Positions 1-9,005 are shown, numbered from the stretch's first letter. The stretch is 64,000 nt of DNA from an uncultured Pelagibacteraceae bacterium (GCA_902627735.1 CACOKI010000001.1:1-64000), one strand, 5' to 3'. Notes: generated from the sequence alone by a model not told the origin. A program made the numbers and translations.

Positions 1-629
1 ATTTTTTTAGAAAAATTGAAAAAAACTATGATAGTTATGCTTATACAACTATTATAAAACATAAAAAGTTGCCCAATAATATTGCAAAGCAAATTTTTAC
101 AAAAAAGGGACCTTTTGCATTTTTACCAGTTTCAAATACAGAAACTTCTATAGTTTTTTCTGTAAGAAATGAGAAAAACTTAGATTTGAGAGATTATATT
201 AAAAAATACAATTCAAAATATTCAATTATCAAAATTTATAAAATTGCTAAGTTTGATTTAAAGTCATCTAATTTAAGATCTTATTATAATAAAAATATTC
301 TTGCCTTTGGGGATATGCTTCATAGATTGCATCCTTTAGCTGGCCAGGGTTTTAATATGTCTATAAGAGATATTAAAGAAATATTAATGATAATTAAAAA
401 AAGATTAGATAATGGATTGGAATTAGATAAATCTATTTTAATTGATTTTGAAAAAAAAGTTAGACACAAAAATTATCTTTTTTCAAATGGAATTGATTTT
501 ATTTATGAGTTTTTTAAATTAGAAAGTAAAATAAGTAGTAATATTTTAAGCAAATCTATTCAACTTTTGGGCAAAAACAAAATAGCTAATAATTTTTTTA
601 CTAAGTCTGCTGATAATGGAATAATTTAA
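1..629 (+). CDS. UbiH/COQ6-family FAD-dependent hydroxylase, C-terminal part (5' truncated by window)
   Basis: The reading frame is open from base 3 to the TAA at 627-629 (208 codons), so the gene starts before the window; the internal TTG at 69 is not the start. The segment FAFLPVSNTETSIVFSV resembles the substrate-side strand of UbiH/UbiF/COQ6 flavin hydroxylases. The segment GDMLHRLHPLAGQGFN matches their GDAAH..HP.AGQG(L/F)N motif, which contacts the FAD pyrophosphate and ribityl. Family role: aerobic ring hydroxylation in ubiquinone synthesis. Which ring position it modifies cannot be told from this fragment. The tail of about 90 residues is AT-rich and Lys-rich like the rest of the genome. 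The next gene converges on it 6 bases downstream. Confidence 0.8.
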   Translation, partial: FFRKIEKNYDSYAYTTIIKHKKLPNNIAKQIFTKKGPFAFLPVSNTETSIVFSVRNEKNLDLRDYIKKYNSKYSIIKIYKIAKFDLKSSNLRSYYNKNILAFGDMLHRLHPLAGQGFNMSIRDIKEILMIIKKRLDNGLELDKSILIDFEKKVRHKNYLFSNGIDFIYEFFKLESKISSNILSKSIQLLGKNKIANNFFTKSADNGII

Positions 630-635
630 TACAAA

Positions 636-1274
636 TTATTGTATCGTTGTATTATTGTAATTATCTAAACTATAAGTTTTTAAAATTTCAGAAATTTTAT
701 TACTTCTGATATTTAAATTTTCAGTTTCAAGTAAAATCTGTTTTTCTTCCAAAGTGAAAGGTGATGCCATAACCAGAGCATTAATTATTTCATCTAAACT
801 TTGCTTTTCAAGTGCTTTCCAATTAATTATGAAACCTCTTTTTTCAAAAAAAAGTTTTAAATCTTTAAAAATTATTTTTAAATCTGAAAATTTTAAATCT
901 TCTTTATTATCTTTTAAATCCTCTAAATAATTATCAAAATTTATCTCATATTCACGATATTTTTTTTTTGTTTCTAATTCTTTTCCAATTTTAAATCTAA
1001 TTATGCCTCTTAATTCAATCAAAAATCTTTTATCTTCAGTTTCTTTAAAACTTATGATTTTTCCTAAACATCCGATATTGTGTAGATCGGGCATTTGATT
1101 TTCAATTTTCTTGGATTTCCTGGGTTGTATCATTCCAATTAGCTTGTTTGATTTTAAACTATCATTTACCATATCGATATATCTTGGTTCAAAAATATTT
1201 AATGGCACTGTAGCTTTGGGAAAAATGATAAAATTACTTAATGGAAATATAGGTATTTTTTTTGGTAAATTCAT
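636..1274 (-). CDS. Stand-alone LON substrate-binding-domain protein
   Basis: A 212-residue protein made almost entirely of the LON N-terminal (substrate-recognition) domain. It begins PKKIPIFPLSNFIIFPKATVP, followed by the NIFEPRY motif (about residues 27-33) typical of this fold. There is no AAA+ ATPase or Ser-Lys protease domain, so it is not Lon protease. Such free-standing LON-domain proteins are common in alphaproteobacteria and their function is uncertain; a role in protein quality control is only inferred. The ATG start is supported because the conserved fold begins right after it. It converges on the UbiH-like gene and is divergent from the sulfotransferase. Confidence 0.8.
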   Translation of the reverse strand: MNLPKKIPIFPLSNFIIFPKATVPLNIFEPRYIDMVNDSLKSNKLIGMIQPRKSKKIENQMPDLHNIGCLGKIISFKETEDKRFLIELRGIIRFKIGKELETKKKYREYEINFDNYLEDLKDNKEDLKFSDLKIIFKDLKLFFEKRGFIINWKALEKQSLDEIINALVMASPFTLEEKQILLETENLNIRSNKISEILKTYSLDNYNNTTIQ

Positions 1275-1345
1275 AAATATTTTTTTAAAATTTATACTAT
1301 ATTTTTTTATAAAATTATAAAAAAAATTTAAATTAATATTAAATT

Positions 1346-2197
1346 ATGATTTTTTGGATAGCATCATACCCTAAAAGTGGAAACACATGGTTGAGAGCTT
1401 TATTAAGTGCTTACTATTTTACGTCAGATGGTTTTTTTTCTAATGATAATTTATTAAAAAAAATAAGCCAGTTTCCAGAAAAAAAACATTTTGAAAATTT
1501 TGAATATAAAAAAGAAATTGCTGGTGAAACTTCTAAATTATGGATAAAAGCACAAGAATTAATAAATCAGGACAAAAAAATTAAATTTTTTAAAACTCAT
1601 AATTTTTTAGGTGTTATGGGTGGATATCAATTTACAAATACTCAAAATTCTATAGGTGCAGTTTATATTGTCAGAGATCCAAGAAATGTAATTACATCTT
1701 TAAAGAATCATTTTGAAATGAGCTATGATGAATCTTTTGATTTTATGAAGAGTGAAAAAAAATTTACCTATGACCATTTTAAAAAAAATGATTATAGTGA
1801 TTTTCAATTTATAAGTTCATGGGAGAAAAATTATCAATCATGGATAAATAATAAAATTTTTCCAACTATGATTATTAAATATGAAGATTTAAGTGATCAA
1901 ACATATAAAGTTTTTAAAGATTTAATTTTTTTTATAAACAAGATAACTAAAAATGTTAATAATTTTGATAAAAAAAAAGCTTTGAACGCTTTGTCTAGTA
2001 CTAGTTTTAAAAAATTAAAAAAAATTGAAGAGAATGAGGGTTTTTCTGAATCGTTAAATTCAAAAAAAAATCTAAAGAAAATTCCATTTTTTCATTTGGG
2101 TCCAGATAACGATTGGAGAAAAAGCATTGAACATGATTTTCAAAATAAGTTAAATATAAGTTTTAAAAAAAATTTAGAGGAATTAAAATATATTTGA
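1346..2197 (+). CDS. Sulfotransferase family protein
   Basis: A 283-residue protein with the signatures of PAPS-dependent sulfotransferases. The 5'-phosphosulfate loop is YPKSGNTWLR at residues 8-17. A FKTHN segment near residue 85 fits the substrate and catalytic region. The 3'-phosphate-binding motif is IVRDPRNVITS near residues 108-118. It would transfer sulfate from PAPS to a hydroxyl or amine acceptor, but the acceptor cannot be predicted. There is no signal peptide. It stands alone between a divergent LON gene and the tRNA. An exopolysaccharide or small-molecule target is possible; no glycan genes lie nearby. Confidence 0.8.
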   Translation: MIFWIASYPKSGNTWLRALLSAYYFTSDGFFSNDNLLKKISQFPEKKHFENFEYKKEIAGETSKLWIKAQELINQDKKIKFFKTHNFLGVMGGYQFTNTQNSIGAVYIVRDPRNVITSLKNHFEMSYDESFDFMKSEKKFTYDHFKKNDYSDFQFISSWEKNYQSWINNKIFPTMIIKYEDLSDQTYKVFKDLIFFINKITKNVNNFDKKKALNALSSTSFKKLKKIEENEGFSESLNSKKNLKKIPFFHLGPDNDWRKSIEHDFQNKLNISFKKNLEELKYI

Positions 2198-2207
2198 TTT
2201 AAATTAC

Positions 2208-2236
2208 TTGCATTTTAAAAACGCACTATTTATAAT
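2208..2236 (+). promoter_or_regulatory. Sigma70-type promoter of tRNA-Gly
   Basis: TTGCAT at 2208-2213 and a perfect TATAAT at 2231-2236 are separated by 17 bases. Transcription would start near 2243, about 6 bases before the tRNA. This is the clearest promoter in the window and gives a reference for what a housekeeping promoter looks like here. Confidence 0.75.
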
Positions 2237-2248
2237 CTTTTTTAACAA

Positions 2249-2323
2249 GCGGGCGTAGCTCAGTGGTAGAGCGTCTCGTTGCCAACGAGAAGGTCGAGGG
2301 TTCGATCCCCTTTGCCCGCTCCA
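2249..2323 (+). tRNA. tRNA-Gly(GCC), CCA encoded
   Basis: The sequence folds into a complete cloverleaf. The acceptor stem GCGGGCG pairs with TGCCCGC (one G-U pair). The anticodon stem TCTCG/CGAGA closes the loop TTGCCAA, with anticodon GCC at 2281-2283, reading GGC/GGT codons. The T-arm has loop TTCGATC. Discriminator U at 2320 is normal for bacterial tRNA-Gly, and the CCA at 2321-2323 is genome-encoded. The gene ends 6 bases before the pterin dehydratase start codon, so the two may be co-transcribed. Confidence 0.97.
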
Positions 2324-2329
2324 ATTATT

Positions 2330-2674
2330 ATGACGGATTTAATAAAAAAAAAATGTGTGCCGTGTGAAGGTGGAGCGATACCATTTGATATATCTGAAAT
2401 TCATAAACACCAAAAGATGGTAGATGGTTGGTCATTAATTGAAAATGAGAAAAAAATTTTCTTTTTAGAAAAAGATTTTAAGTTTAAAAATTTTTTAGAT
2501 AGCCAAAAATTTATAAATAAAGTAGGTGGTATAGCTGAAGAAGAAGGCCATCACCCTGATATTATTTTTGGATGGGGATATGCAAAAATAAAAATTACAA
2601 CGCATGCTATAGAGGGATTATCAGAAAATGATTTTATTTTAGCAGCTAAGATCGATACAATTACTAATGTCTAA
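2330..2674 (+). CDS. phhB: Pterin-4a-carbinolamine dehydratase (PCD/DCoH)
   Basis: A 114-residue protein starting MTDLIKKK at the ATG at 2330; an upstream extension of the frame would run into the tRNA and is rejected. It carries the family signature EEGHHPDI (residues 71-78), with the two adjacent histidines that bind and dehydrate 4a-hydroxytetrahydrobiopterin, then a spaced W..Y and THAIEGLSENDF segment. Classical role: regenerating pterin cofactor for aromatic amino acid hydroxylases. No such hydroxylase is in this window, so a role with another pterin is equally possible. It converges on purH, overlapping its 3' end by 11 bases. Confidence 0.88.
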   Translation: MTDLIKKKCVPCEGGAIPFDISEIHKHQKMVDGWSLIENEKKIFFLEKDFKFKNFLDSQKFINKVGGIAEEEGHHPDIIFGWGYAKIKITTHAIEGLSENDFILAAKIDTITNV

Positions 2675-4199
2675 AATGTCTTGTTTTAGAAAAAACTAAA
2701 ATCGTATCAGTTTGATTAGCATATTTAATTATATCTTTGTCATTTATTGAGCCTGAGGGTTGAATAATTGCAGAAACTCCAGATTGAACAAGCATTTCAA
2801 TCCCGTCTACAAAAGGAAAAAAAGCATCTGATGCAGCAACTATATTTTCAGATGGATTTTTAAATTTTTTCATCTTATTTATAGCTATTCTACAACTATC
2901 TACCCTACTTGATTGTCCAGAACCAATACCAACTATACTTTTATCATGCGCTAAAACAATAGCATTTGATTTTACATATCTACAAACATTAAACGCAAAA
3001 ATTAAATTTTGCATTTGTTCTTTGTTTGGTTTTGTTTTTGATACTATTTTGAAATCTCGTGGGTTAAATTTAATTTTATCCTCATTTTGAAATAAAATTG
3101 CATTATCAAATGAATTTATCTTAAATTCTTCTTTAAATTGAAAATCACTAGCATCAATTAATCTTAAATTTTTTTTCTTTTTAAGAATTTTAATAGCATT
3201 TTTATCAAATTTGTTTGCAATGATTACTTCCAAGAAAATCTTATTTAACTCTAGGGCTAAGTCACGATTTACTTTAAAATTGCAGGAAACTATTCCTCCA
3301 AAAGCACTTATAGGGTCGCATGCTAAAGCTGATTGGTAACATTTAATTTTATCTTTGATAATCGATACACCACATGGATTTGAGTGTTTAACAATCACAA
3401 CGCCAGTTTCTTTAGGTAAAGATTTAGATAAAGTTAGAGCAGCATAAATGTCGTTAAAGTTATTATAACTCAGTTGTTTTCCATTTAACTTTTTTAATTT
3501 TAGTGAGTTGTTATAAGAATAAATTGCGCTTTTTTGATGAGGATTTTCTCCATATCTTAATCTTTCTATTAAATTGGTATGAAATATTTTTTTTTGAGGA
3601 AAATAGTTATTAGTGATTTTATTAAAGTAATTTGCAATTAAAGAGTCATAATATGCGGTCTCAGAAAATGCATTTAGTGAAAGTTTTTTTCTAAATTCTA
3701 AAGTTGTAGATCCTTTATTTTTATTTAATTGATTTAAAAGTTCATCATATTGATCAATTGAGGTAATAACGGTAACATCATTATAATTTTTAGCAGCAGC
3801 TCGAACCATTGTAGGACCCCCAATATCTATATTCTCTATAATATTTTCATGATTTGATGTATTTTGAATTACCTCCTCAAAAGGATAAAAATTGACGATT
3901 ACCAAATCAATTGTGTTTAAGTTATTTTCTTTAATATTCTTTAAATGTTTTTTATTTTTTCTCTTATATAAAATACCAGCATGAATTTTTGGATGAAGTG
4001 TTTTTACTCTTCCTTCTAAAATTTCTGGAAATTCTGTAAAGTTCGAAACTTCAATACAATCAAATCCTAAATTTTTAATTTTTTTATATGTGCCGCCGGA
4101 GCTTACTGTTTCAATTTTAAATTTTTTTAATATTTTTAAAAGAGGTTTTAAGTTTTTTTTGTCAGAAACTGAAATTAAAGCTCTTTTGATTTTATTCAT
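2664..4199 (-). CDS. purH: Bifunctional AICAR formyltransferase / IMP cyclohydrolase
   Basis: A 511-residue protein performing the last two steps of purine synthesis: formylation of AICAR with 10-formyl-THF, then ring closure to IMP. The N-terminal MGS-like IMP cyclohydrolase begins IKRALISVSDK. The transformylase part contains VKHSNPCG (the catalytic Lys-His pair), GSGQSSRVDS and DAFFPFVDG. I chose the ATG at 4199 because homology begins at MNKIKRAL; the longer frame adds seven unmatched residues. This start overlaps the upstream heparinase stop by one base (TAATG), implying translational coupling. The heparinase-purH pairing is usual in alphaproteobacteria. Confidence 0.95.
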   Translation of the reverse strand: MNKIKRALISVSDKKNLKPLLKILKKFKIETVSSGGTYKKIKNLGFDCIEVSNFTEFPEILEGRVKTLHPKIHAGILYKRKNKKHLKNIKENNLNTIDLVIVNFYPFEEVIQNTSNHENIIENIDIGGPTMVRAAAKNYNDVTVITSIDQYDELLNQLNKNKGSTTLEFRKKLSLNAFSETAYYDSLIANYFNKITNNYFPQKKIFHTNLIERLRYGENPHQKSAIYSYNNSLKLKKLNGKQLSYNNFNDIYAALTLSKSLPKETGVVIVKHSNPCGVSIIKDKIKCYQSALACDPISAFGGIVSCNFKVNRDLALELNKIFLEVIIANKFDKNAIKILKKKKNLRLIDASDFQFKEEFKINSFDNAILFQNEDKIKFNPRDFKIVSKTKPNKEQMQNLIFAFNVCRYVKSNAIVLAHDKSIVGIGSGQSSRVDSCRIAINKMKKFKNPSENIVAASDAFFPFVDGIEMLVQSGVSAIIQPSGSINDKDIIKYANQTDTILVFSKTRHFRH

Positions 4200-5782
4200 T
4201 ATATTTTTTTTAGTTCCCATTTAATATTATTATTCTGCAAATTAGTAATCCCAGAAACAAATATATTTTGGTTTTCTATGTAAGTATTTTTCTTACCGAA
4301 ATATAAACCATTATCAATCTCAATTTGATGGTTTTCACATGTAAATTTCCATCCTTCATTACCCAATTCAATTAAAATAGATTTATTATCTTGGGTTTTC
4401 GTTGCTTTTGATTCTGGATCTAAATGAAAACGAATATCAAATTTAAGATTGGGGATATTTTTTTTTCCGAATATTTTTTCAATTCCTACTAACTTATTAA
4501 CATCAGTATAAAATTCAATTTCTCTCTCATAAAATATATTATATTTTTTTAAATATCCGTCATGAGAAGCTATAATTTTCCAATAATCTTTCTCATAAAT
4601 TATTTTTTTTTTTATTATTTTAAGATTATCTTTAATTTCTAATTGGGCATTTATTTTTTTCTTAAATTTACAAGATGAATTATCATCTAAAACTAAAACA
4701 TTATGAACTGCCGACGAGCGGGATAATTTGTTTAATCTTAAATTTTTATCATTATGGTATCCTGAGTTTGTAAATAATTTTTTACCGTTAGAAATAAATT
4801 CAAATGATAATGCACCTGCTTGGTAATCTTTAGAAAATTTTTTATTTGGAGAAGGACCTACATCCATAAAAAGATGGATCTTTTTATTTTTTAATCCAAC
4901 ATAATTTGAAAACTCATGATTATCATTTTTAAAGGAATAACCTAATCTTTTAAGATAATGATCAAATTCAAAATTACTTGATATATTATTACCATTAAAT
5001 AGTGGATCAAAATTTATATTTTTCCAAAAGAATGCATATGATTGACCAAGATGAAAGATGTTTTCATTTATAAAATCAGGAATTTCGATCTGTGATTCTT
5101 TAAACCATTCTCGAATTATAATTAAATATTTAAGGAAAAAAATTGATGATTTGATGTTTCTGGATTTTGGAAAATTAAAATCATCAAGTGAATTTTTAAG
5201 TATCTTTTTTAAATGATTTAGGCCTTTACCAATGAAATTTTTTTCATCATTATAACAAATACCAACAAGAATAATTGCAGCTGTTCCAACTAATCTATTG
5301 TTATAATTTTCAATTTTATCTATTTGATTCAAAAGGTGTAAAGCTTGTTTTTGAACAATACGATTGAAATTCTTTTTGTAATAGTTATCACTTTCATCAT
5401 AAGTGAGTTTGGAATTAGATAACCAAGAAATTATTCTTTTAGATGTAATATTAAAATTCCAACTTTTCGAGTTATATTTGTAATTAATTTCGTACCAATT
5501 TTTAATAATTGATTGTGTTGAAGCAGGGGAAGATTTTAAATCAAGACTGAAAAGCCAAAAAAAATTATTTAGTTTATTAATTTGTTTATCACTTAATTCT
5601 TTATTCGACCAAAAAGTTTCTACAGAAAAATCTTCAATATTCATTTTCTTTGTTTGAATTTTTACAATTGATGTAAGAAGATGAGTACTTGGTTTGAATT
5701 CAAGATTTTCTTTAAATTTTCTTGATATTTTTTTATCATAAAAAATAGAATTAAGATAAATTTGTCTTAAGATATCTAACAT
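4199..5782 (-). CDS. Heparinase II/III-like family protein
   Basis: A 527-residue protein. The N-terminal half is alpha-helical, as in the alpha/alpha-toroid of heparinase II/III lyases. The C-terminal half, from about residue 310, has the beta-sandwich motif of the family, including GALSFEF, NSGYHND and SRSSAVHNVLV. The family contains polysaccharide lyases, but in alphaproteobacteria this purH-linked member is conserved even where glycan degradation is not expected, so its substrate is unknown. There is no obvious signal peptide. It lies between rpe (17-base gap) and purH (one-base overlap) in a minus-strand operon. Confidence 0.75.
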   Translation of the reverse strand: MLDILRQIYLNSIFYDKKISRKFKENLEFKPSTHLLTSIVKIQTKKMNIEDFSVETFWSNKELSDKQINKLNNFFWLFSLDLKSSPASTQSIIKNWYEINYKYNSKSWNFNITSKRIISWLSNSKLTYDESDNYYKKNFNRIVQKQALHLLNQIDKIENYNNRLVGTAAIILVGICYNDEKNFIGKGLNHLKKILKNSLDDFNFPKSRNIKSSIFFLKYLIIIREWFKESQIEIPDFINENIFHLGQSYAFFWKNINFDPLFNGNNISSNFEFDHYLKRLGYSFKNDNHEFSNYVGLKNKKIHLFMDVGPSPNKKFSKDYQAGALSFEFISNGKKLFTNSGYHNDKNLRLNKLSRSSAVHNVLVLDDNSSCKFKKKINAQLEIKDNLKIIKKKIIYEKDYWKIIASHDGYLKKYNIFYEREIEFYTDVNKLVGIEKIFGKKNIPNLKFDIRFHLDPESKATKTQDNKSILIELGNEGWKFTCENHQIEIDNGLYFGKKNTYIENQNIFVSGITNLQNNNIKWELKKI

Positions 5783-5799
5783 GTTTTTGAGTTAGTTAG

Positions 5800-6459
5800 T
5801 TATATTGATCTCAATAAATCTATATTTTTTTTGATATTACCATCATTGCTTTTAAAAATAGTAGTTCCTGATACCAATATGTTAGCACCTGCTTCGATAG
5901 CTAGCTTGGAATTTTCAAAATTAATTCCACCATCTATTTCAATATCAAAATTAATTCCTTCTTTTTTTTGAATATCAACGAGATCTTTTATTTTCTTTAG
6001 AACTTCAGGCATAAATTTTTGACCGCCGAAACCCGGATTTACACTCATAATCAATATTAAATCAATCTGGTTTAAAAATTTTTTAACTACGTCAATTTTA
6101 GTTTCTGGATTTAACGAAATACCTACTTTTTTTTTTAATTCTTTAATCTTGTTAATTGAATTTTGGAGATCCTCAGTAGCTTCCGGATGAATTGTAATTA
6201 TATCAGCGCCGGCATTAGCAAATGCCTCAATATATTTATGAACTGGTGAGATCATTAGGTGTACATCAAATGGAATTGATGAATTTTTTTTTAAAGCTTT
6301 TATCACTGGTGGACCGATGGTTAAATTAGGTACAAAGTGTCCATCCATAACATCAACATGAACCATATCCGCACCTGCATCTATTAGTCTTTTAATCTCA
6401 TTGCCTAATTGACTAAAATCAGCTGATAAAATTGAAGGTGAAATTTGTATTTTTTTCAT
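5800..6459 (-). CDS. rpe: Ribulose-phosphate 3-epimerase
   Basis: A 219-residue TIM barrel of normal family length. It interconverts D-ribulose 5-phosphate and D-xylulose 5-phosphate in the pentose phosphate pathway. Signatures: ISPSILSADF at the N-terminus, the metal-binding HVDVMDGHFVPN, the phosphate-side VNPGFGGQKF, and EIDGGI with the second catalytic aspartate. The ATG start is set directly by the conserved N-terminus. It is probably the first gene of the rpe-heparinase-purH operon. Confidence 0.95.
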   Translation of the reverse strand: MKKIQISPSILSADFSQLGNEIKRLIDAGADMVHVDVMDGHFVPNLTIGPPVIKALKKNSSIPFDVHLMISPVHKYIEAFANAGADIITIHPEATEDLQNSINKIKELKKKVGISLNPETKIDVVKKFLNQIDLILIMSVNPGFGGQKFMPEVLKKIKDLVDIQKKEGINFDIEIDGGINFENSKLAIEAGANILVSGTTIFKSNDGNIKKNIDLLRSI

Positions 6460-6499
6460 TGATAACTAAGATTACTAGTATCAACTTTTAAAATAAAAT

Positions 6500-6844
6500 T
6501 TAATTAAAAAATTGGTAAATTTGTCTCGAAATTTCACTTTCCAATGGAAAAGACAACATTCCCATAACTGAATATCCTAAAATCCATGGCATTAAGTAAA
6601 ATCTAATCATAAAAAAAAACCAAGCTACATATAAAGGTACCAATGGTCTAATAATAAATGCTGGGGTTATAGGCTTAAATAAAGAAATTAGGGGATTTGT
6701 AAATTTAACAAACACTCTCATAAAAAAGAACTGAGAATCTTCTCTTTGGAAAATGTTCATTGCAACTCTTCCAATCAAAGTCCACATTATTACACCCAAA
6801 ATATAATCAATAATATAAACTAAAGGATGAAAATTAGCTGACAT
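6500..6844 (-). CDS. Small YggT-like membrane protein
   Basis: A 114-residue protein with about three hydrophobic segments. Its centre (FTNPLISLFKPITPAFI, then a hydrophobic PLVPLYVAWFFF stretch) resembles the YggT repeat, in which a P(L/I)...(R/K)P(I)TP motif precedes a membrane helix. Function is unknown; YggT relatives are linked to osmotic tolerance and membrane organisation. Similarity is weaker than for the YggT gene at 16088. It lies 40 bases upstream of rpe on the same strand and just beyond the symporter operon terminator. Confidence 0.55.
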   Translation of the reverse strand: MSANFHPLVYIIDYILGVIMWTLIGRVAMNIFQREDSQFFFMRVFVKFTNPLISLFKPITPAFIIRPLVPLYVAWFFFMIRFYLMPWILGYSVMGMLSFPLESEISRQIYQFFN

Positions 6845-6877
6845 TTGAAATTTATATTGGAAAAAAAAGGAAATTAA

Positions 6878-6901
6878 AAGGGGCGAAATTAATCGCCCCT
6901 T
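6878..6901 (-). terminator. Rho-independent terminator of the symporter operon
   Basis: A GC-rich stem of 9 pairs (AAGGGGCGA against TCGCCCCTT) closes a six-base loop. On the minus strand it is followed by TTTTAATTTCC and then a run of T. It sits 11 bases after the symporter stop codon and separates that operon from the YggT-like gene. Such GC-rich stems stand out strongly in this AT-rich genome. Confidence 0.85.
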
Positions 6902-6911
6902 ATAAAATTAT

Positions 6912-8726
6912 TTAATGTTGTTTGCCAAGGATCGATTTACCAGATGGTACACGAACCTCATCAACCATTTTTTGTGTTGCAGCATTAGGCTCTGCAGTAA
7001 TTAAACTTACTACAACCATAGATACTAAGCTGACAGCTGAACCAAAGATACCAAACGTTAACTGTGTAATACCTAAGAATCCACTTCCGCCGTTTCTTAC
7101 CCAAATTAGGTAACCAGCACCAGAAATTAATCCTAAAGCCATACCAGCTATAGCACCTTCTCTGTTAGCTCTCTTCCACCATACACCAAGTACAAGTGGG
7201 AAGAATAAACCAGACATCGCAAAGTCAAAAGCCCAGATAACTGAACCTAAGATACCTTGGATCTCCATTGCCGCAATAGTTGCTCCAGCAAAACCAATTA
7301 CTACAAGTAAAACCCTTGCAACAACTAGTCGTTTTGCAGTTTCTGCTTTTGGATCAATGATCTTGTAGTACAAGTCATGAGATAAAGCATTTGCAATCGC
7401 TAGAATTAAACCATCTGCTGTAGACATGGCAGCAGCCATACCTCCCGCAGCAACTAGACCTGAGATTACATATGGTAATCCAGCTATTTCTGGAGTTGCT
7501 AATACAACGGCTTTACCACCCATGAAGAACTCGTTTAATTCAACAGTTCCATTTCCGTTAAAGTCGCTGATAAACATTAGGTTTGCTTGGTTCCAGTTTT
7601 GGTACCAATCTATCGCTTGAACTTCTGAGACTGATTTTCCAATAATACCAGTTGGTAATGATGGATCAATCAATGCCAATTTAGACAGTGTCGCTAACAT
7701 TGGTGCAGAAGAATAAAGTAGGAAGATAAAGAATAAAGACCAACCTACTGATTTTCTAGCTGCTTTTACACTTGGAGTAGTAAAGTATCTCATCATCACG
7801 TGCGGTAATGAAGCTGTTCCCATCATCATCGCTAATGCTAATGAAATAAATGCCCAAGGTGTAGCGTTAACCGCTGAGTGAGCTTTAGTTATTCCAGCTA
7901 AGCCTTTTGGTACTTCTTTTAGATTTTCAGCTGAGTTTTTAACAAAACCAAACTGAGCTTCTAATTCAGCAATTCTAGAAACTTCATCAGCTAACATAAA
8001 GTGTGGGAAGAATCCTGCACCTATTTTGTTACTGATCCAGAATACTGGAAGTAAGTAAGCTATAATTAGAACGATATATTGTGCAACCTGTGTCCAAGTT
8101 ACTCCTCTCATACCACCTAACATTGAACATAATAAGATACTTACTAATCCAACGTATACAGCGTATTGAAATGGAATATCAAGAGCAACAGATGCAATTG
8201 TACCTGTAGCGTTAATTTGTGCAGTCACATAAGTAAATGAAGCAACAGTTAAAACTATTACTGCAAGTAATCTTGCTAAATTACCACCGTATCTTGTACC
8301 AATAAAATCTGGAACCGTGTAACAGCCAAATTTTCTTAGGTATGGTGCTAATAAAGATGCAACTAATACATAACCACCAGTCCAACCAACAAGTAGTGCC
8401 ATATAGCCGTAACCTTTGAAGTAGATACCACCCGCCATGGCAACGAACGATGCACCAGACATCCAGTCTGCTGCAGTCGCCATTCCATTGAACACGGTAG
8501 GCACTTGTCTTCCAGCTACGTAATACGCATCTGCTTGAGCTGTACGTGATAGATATCCAATTATCGCGTAGATGGCTACTGTAAAGGCTACGAAACAAAT
8601 TCCGATAGCTTTAGCTGACATACCCATCTGCTCAGCAATTGCCATAATAATTATGAAAGCTAAAAATCCACCTGTATAGATTCCATAAACTTTAGGCAAA
8701 TTGTCTATAAAATTACCTTTAATCAT
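6912..8726 (-). CDS. Sodium:solute symporter (SSS family), DUF4212-associated type, probable acetate/short-chain acid uptake
   Basis: A 604-residue polytopic membrane protein with about 13 hydrophobic segments. Family-like segments include AYYVAGRQVPTVFNGMATAA, WMSGASF and GGMRGVTWTQ. It belongs to the SSS subfamily whose members pair with a DUF4212 small subunit, and that gene is immediately upstream with a one-base overlap (TAATG). Members are usually annotated as acetate/propionate-type permeases, and acs lies 1 kb away, which supports acetate. An insertion near residues 385-410 contains DFNGNGTVELNEFF, resembling an EF-hand-like D-x-N-x-N-G loop. Codons are less AT-biased than in neighbouring genes, suggesting high expression. 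Confidence 0.85.
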   Translation of the reverse strand: MIKGNFIDNLPKVYGIYTGGFLAFIIIMAIAEQMGMSAKAIGICFVAFTVAIYAIIGYLSRTAQADAYYVAGRQVPTVFNGMATAADWMSGASFVAMAGGIYFKGYGYMALLVGWTGGYVLVASLLAPYLRKFGCYTVPDFIGTRYGGNLARLLAVIVLTVASFTYVTAQINATGTIASVALDIPFQYAVYVGLVSILLCSMLGGMRGVTWTQVAQYIVLIIAYLLPVFWISNKIGAGFFPHFMLADEVSRIAELEAQFGFVKNSAENLKEVPKGLAGITKAHSAVNATPWAFISLALAMMMGTASLPHVMMRYFTTPSVKAARKSVGWSLFFIFLLYSSAPMLATLSKLALIDPSLPTGIIGKSVSEVQAIDWYQNWNQANLMFISDFNGNGTVELNEFFMGGKAVVLATPEIAGLPYVISGLVAAGGMAAAMSTADGLILAIANALSHDLYYKIIDPKAETAKRLVVARVLLVVIGFAGATIAAMEIQGILGSVIWAFDFAMSGLFFPLVLGVWWKRANREGAIAGMALGLISGAGYLIWVRNGGSGFLGITQLTFGIFGSAVSLVSMVVVSLITAEPNAATQKMVDEVRVPSGKSILGKQH

Positions 8727-8986
8727 TAGTCGTCTCCTCTTTCACTGAAGCCGAACTCTTCGTCAATTTTTTCTTGTCTATTCGCAAACCAGAAAATTAA
8801 GATTACGAAAATTCCAAGAGAACCTTGACAAGTGAACCAATAAGTTAACGGATATCCAAATGGTCCCGTAACTTCGTTCATTTCTGCTCCGAAAAGGAAG
8901 ATGCCAATTGAGAATACAAACCAAATTGCTAATGTAACCATTAACAATCCCCTGGTTTTTTCCCAGTGTTGTGCTTGTTTTGACAT
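8726..8986 (-). CDS. DUF4212 small subunit of sodium:solute symporter
   Basis: An 86-residue protein with two transmembrane helices (about residues 14-33 and 48-68) and an acidic, charged C-terminus. It begins with the QHWEKTRGLL segment typical of DUF4212 proteins, which are encoded directly before SSS permeases and are thought to be an accessory subunit. A strong Shine-Dalgarno (GAGAGAGG, 6 bases before ATG) is unusual in this window, where most genes lack one, and points to high expression. It shares a divergent control region with the gene at 9112. Confidence 0.85.
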   Translation of the reverse strand: MSKQAQHWEKTRGLLMVTLAIWFVFSIGIFLFGAEMNEVTGPFGYPLTYWFTCQGSLGIFVILIFWFANRQEKIDEEFGFSERGDD

Positions 8987-9005
8987 TATATACCTCTCTC
9001 TTTTT

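Noticed and set aside
627-653. Short inverted repeat AATACAA/TTGTATT between the UbiH-like and LON genes as a bidirectional terminator
   Set aside because: The stem is short, purely AT and partly inside coding sequence; expected by chance at this base composition.
2279-2329. Reading-frame extension of the pterin dehydratase into the tRNA
   Set aside because: The frame is open through the tRNA anticodon and T arms, but translation would have to use structural RNA; the ATG at 2330 gives the normal family length.
4200-4220. Seven-residue longer start for purH
   Set aside because: Homology starts at MNKIKRAL and the ATG at 4199 forms a TAATG coupling with the upstream gene.
8281-8598. 105-codon minus-strand frame inside the symporter gene
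   Set aside because: It is a shadow frame within a gene that has clear homology; its translation is Trp/Ser/Arg-rich with no domain.
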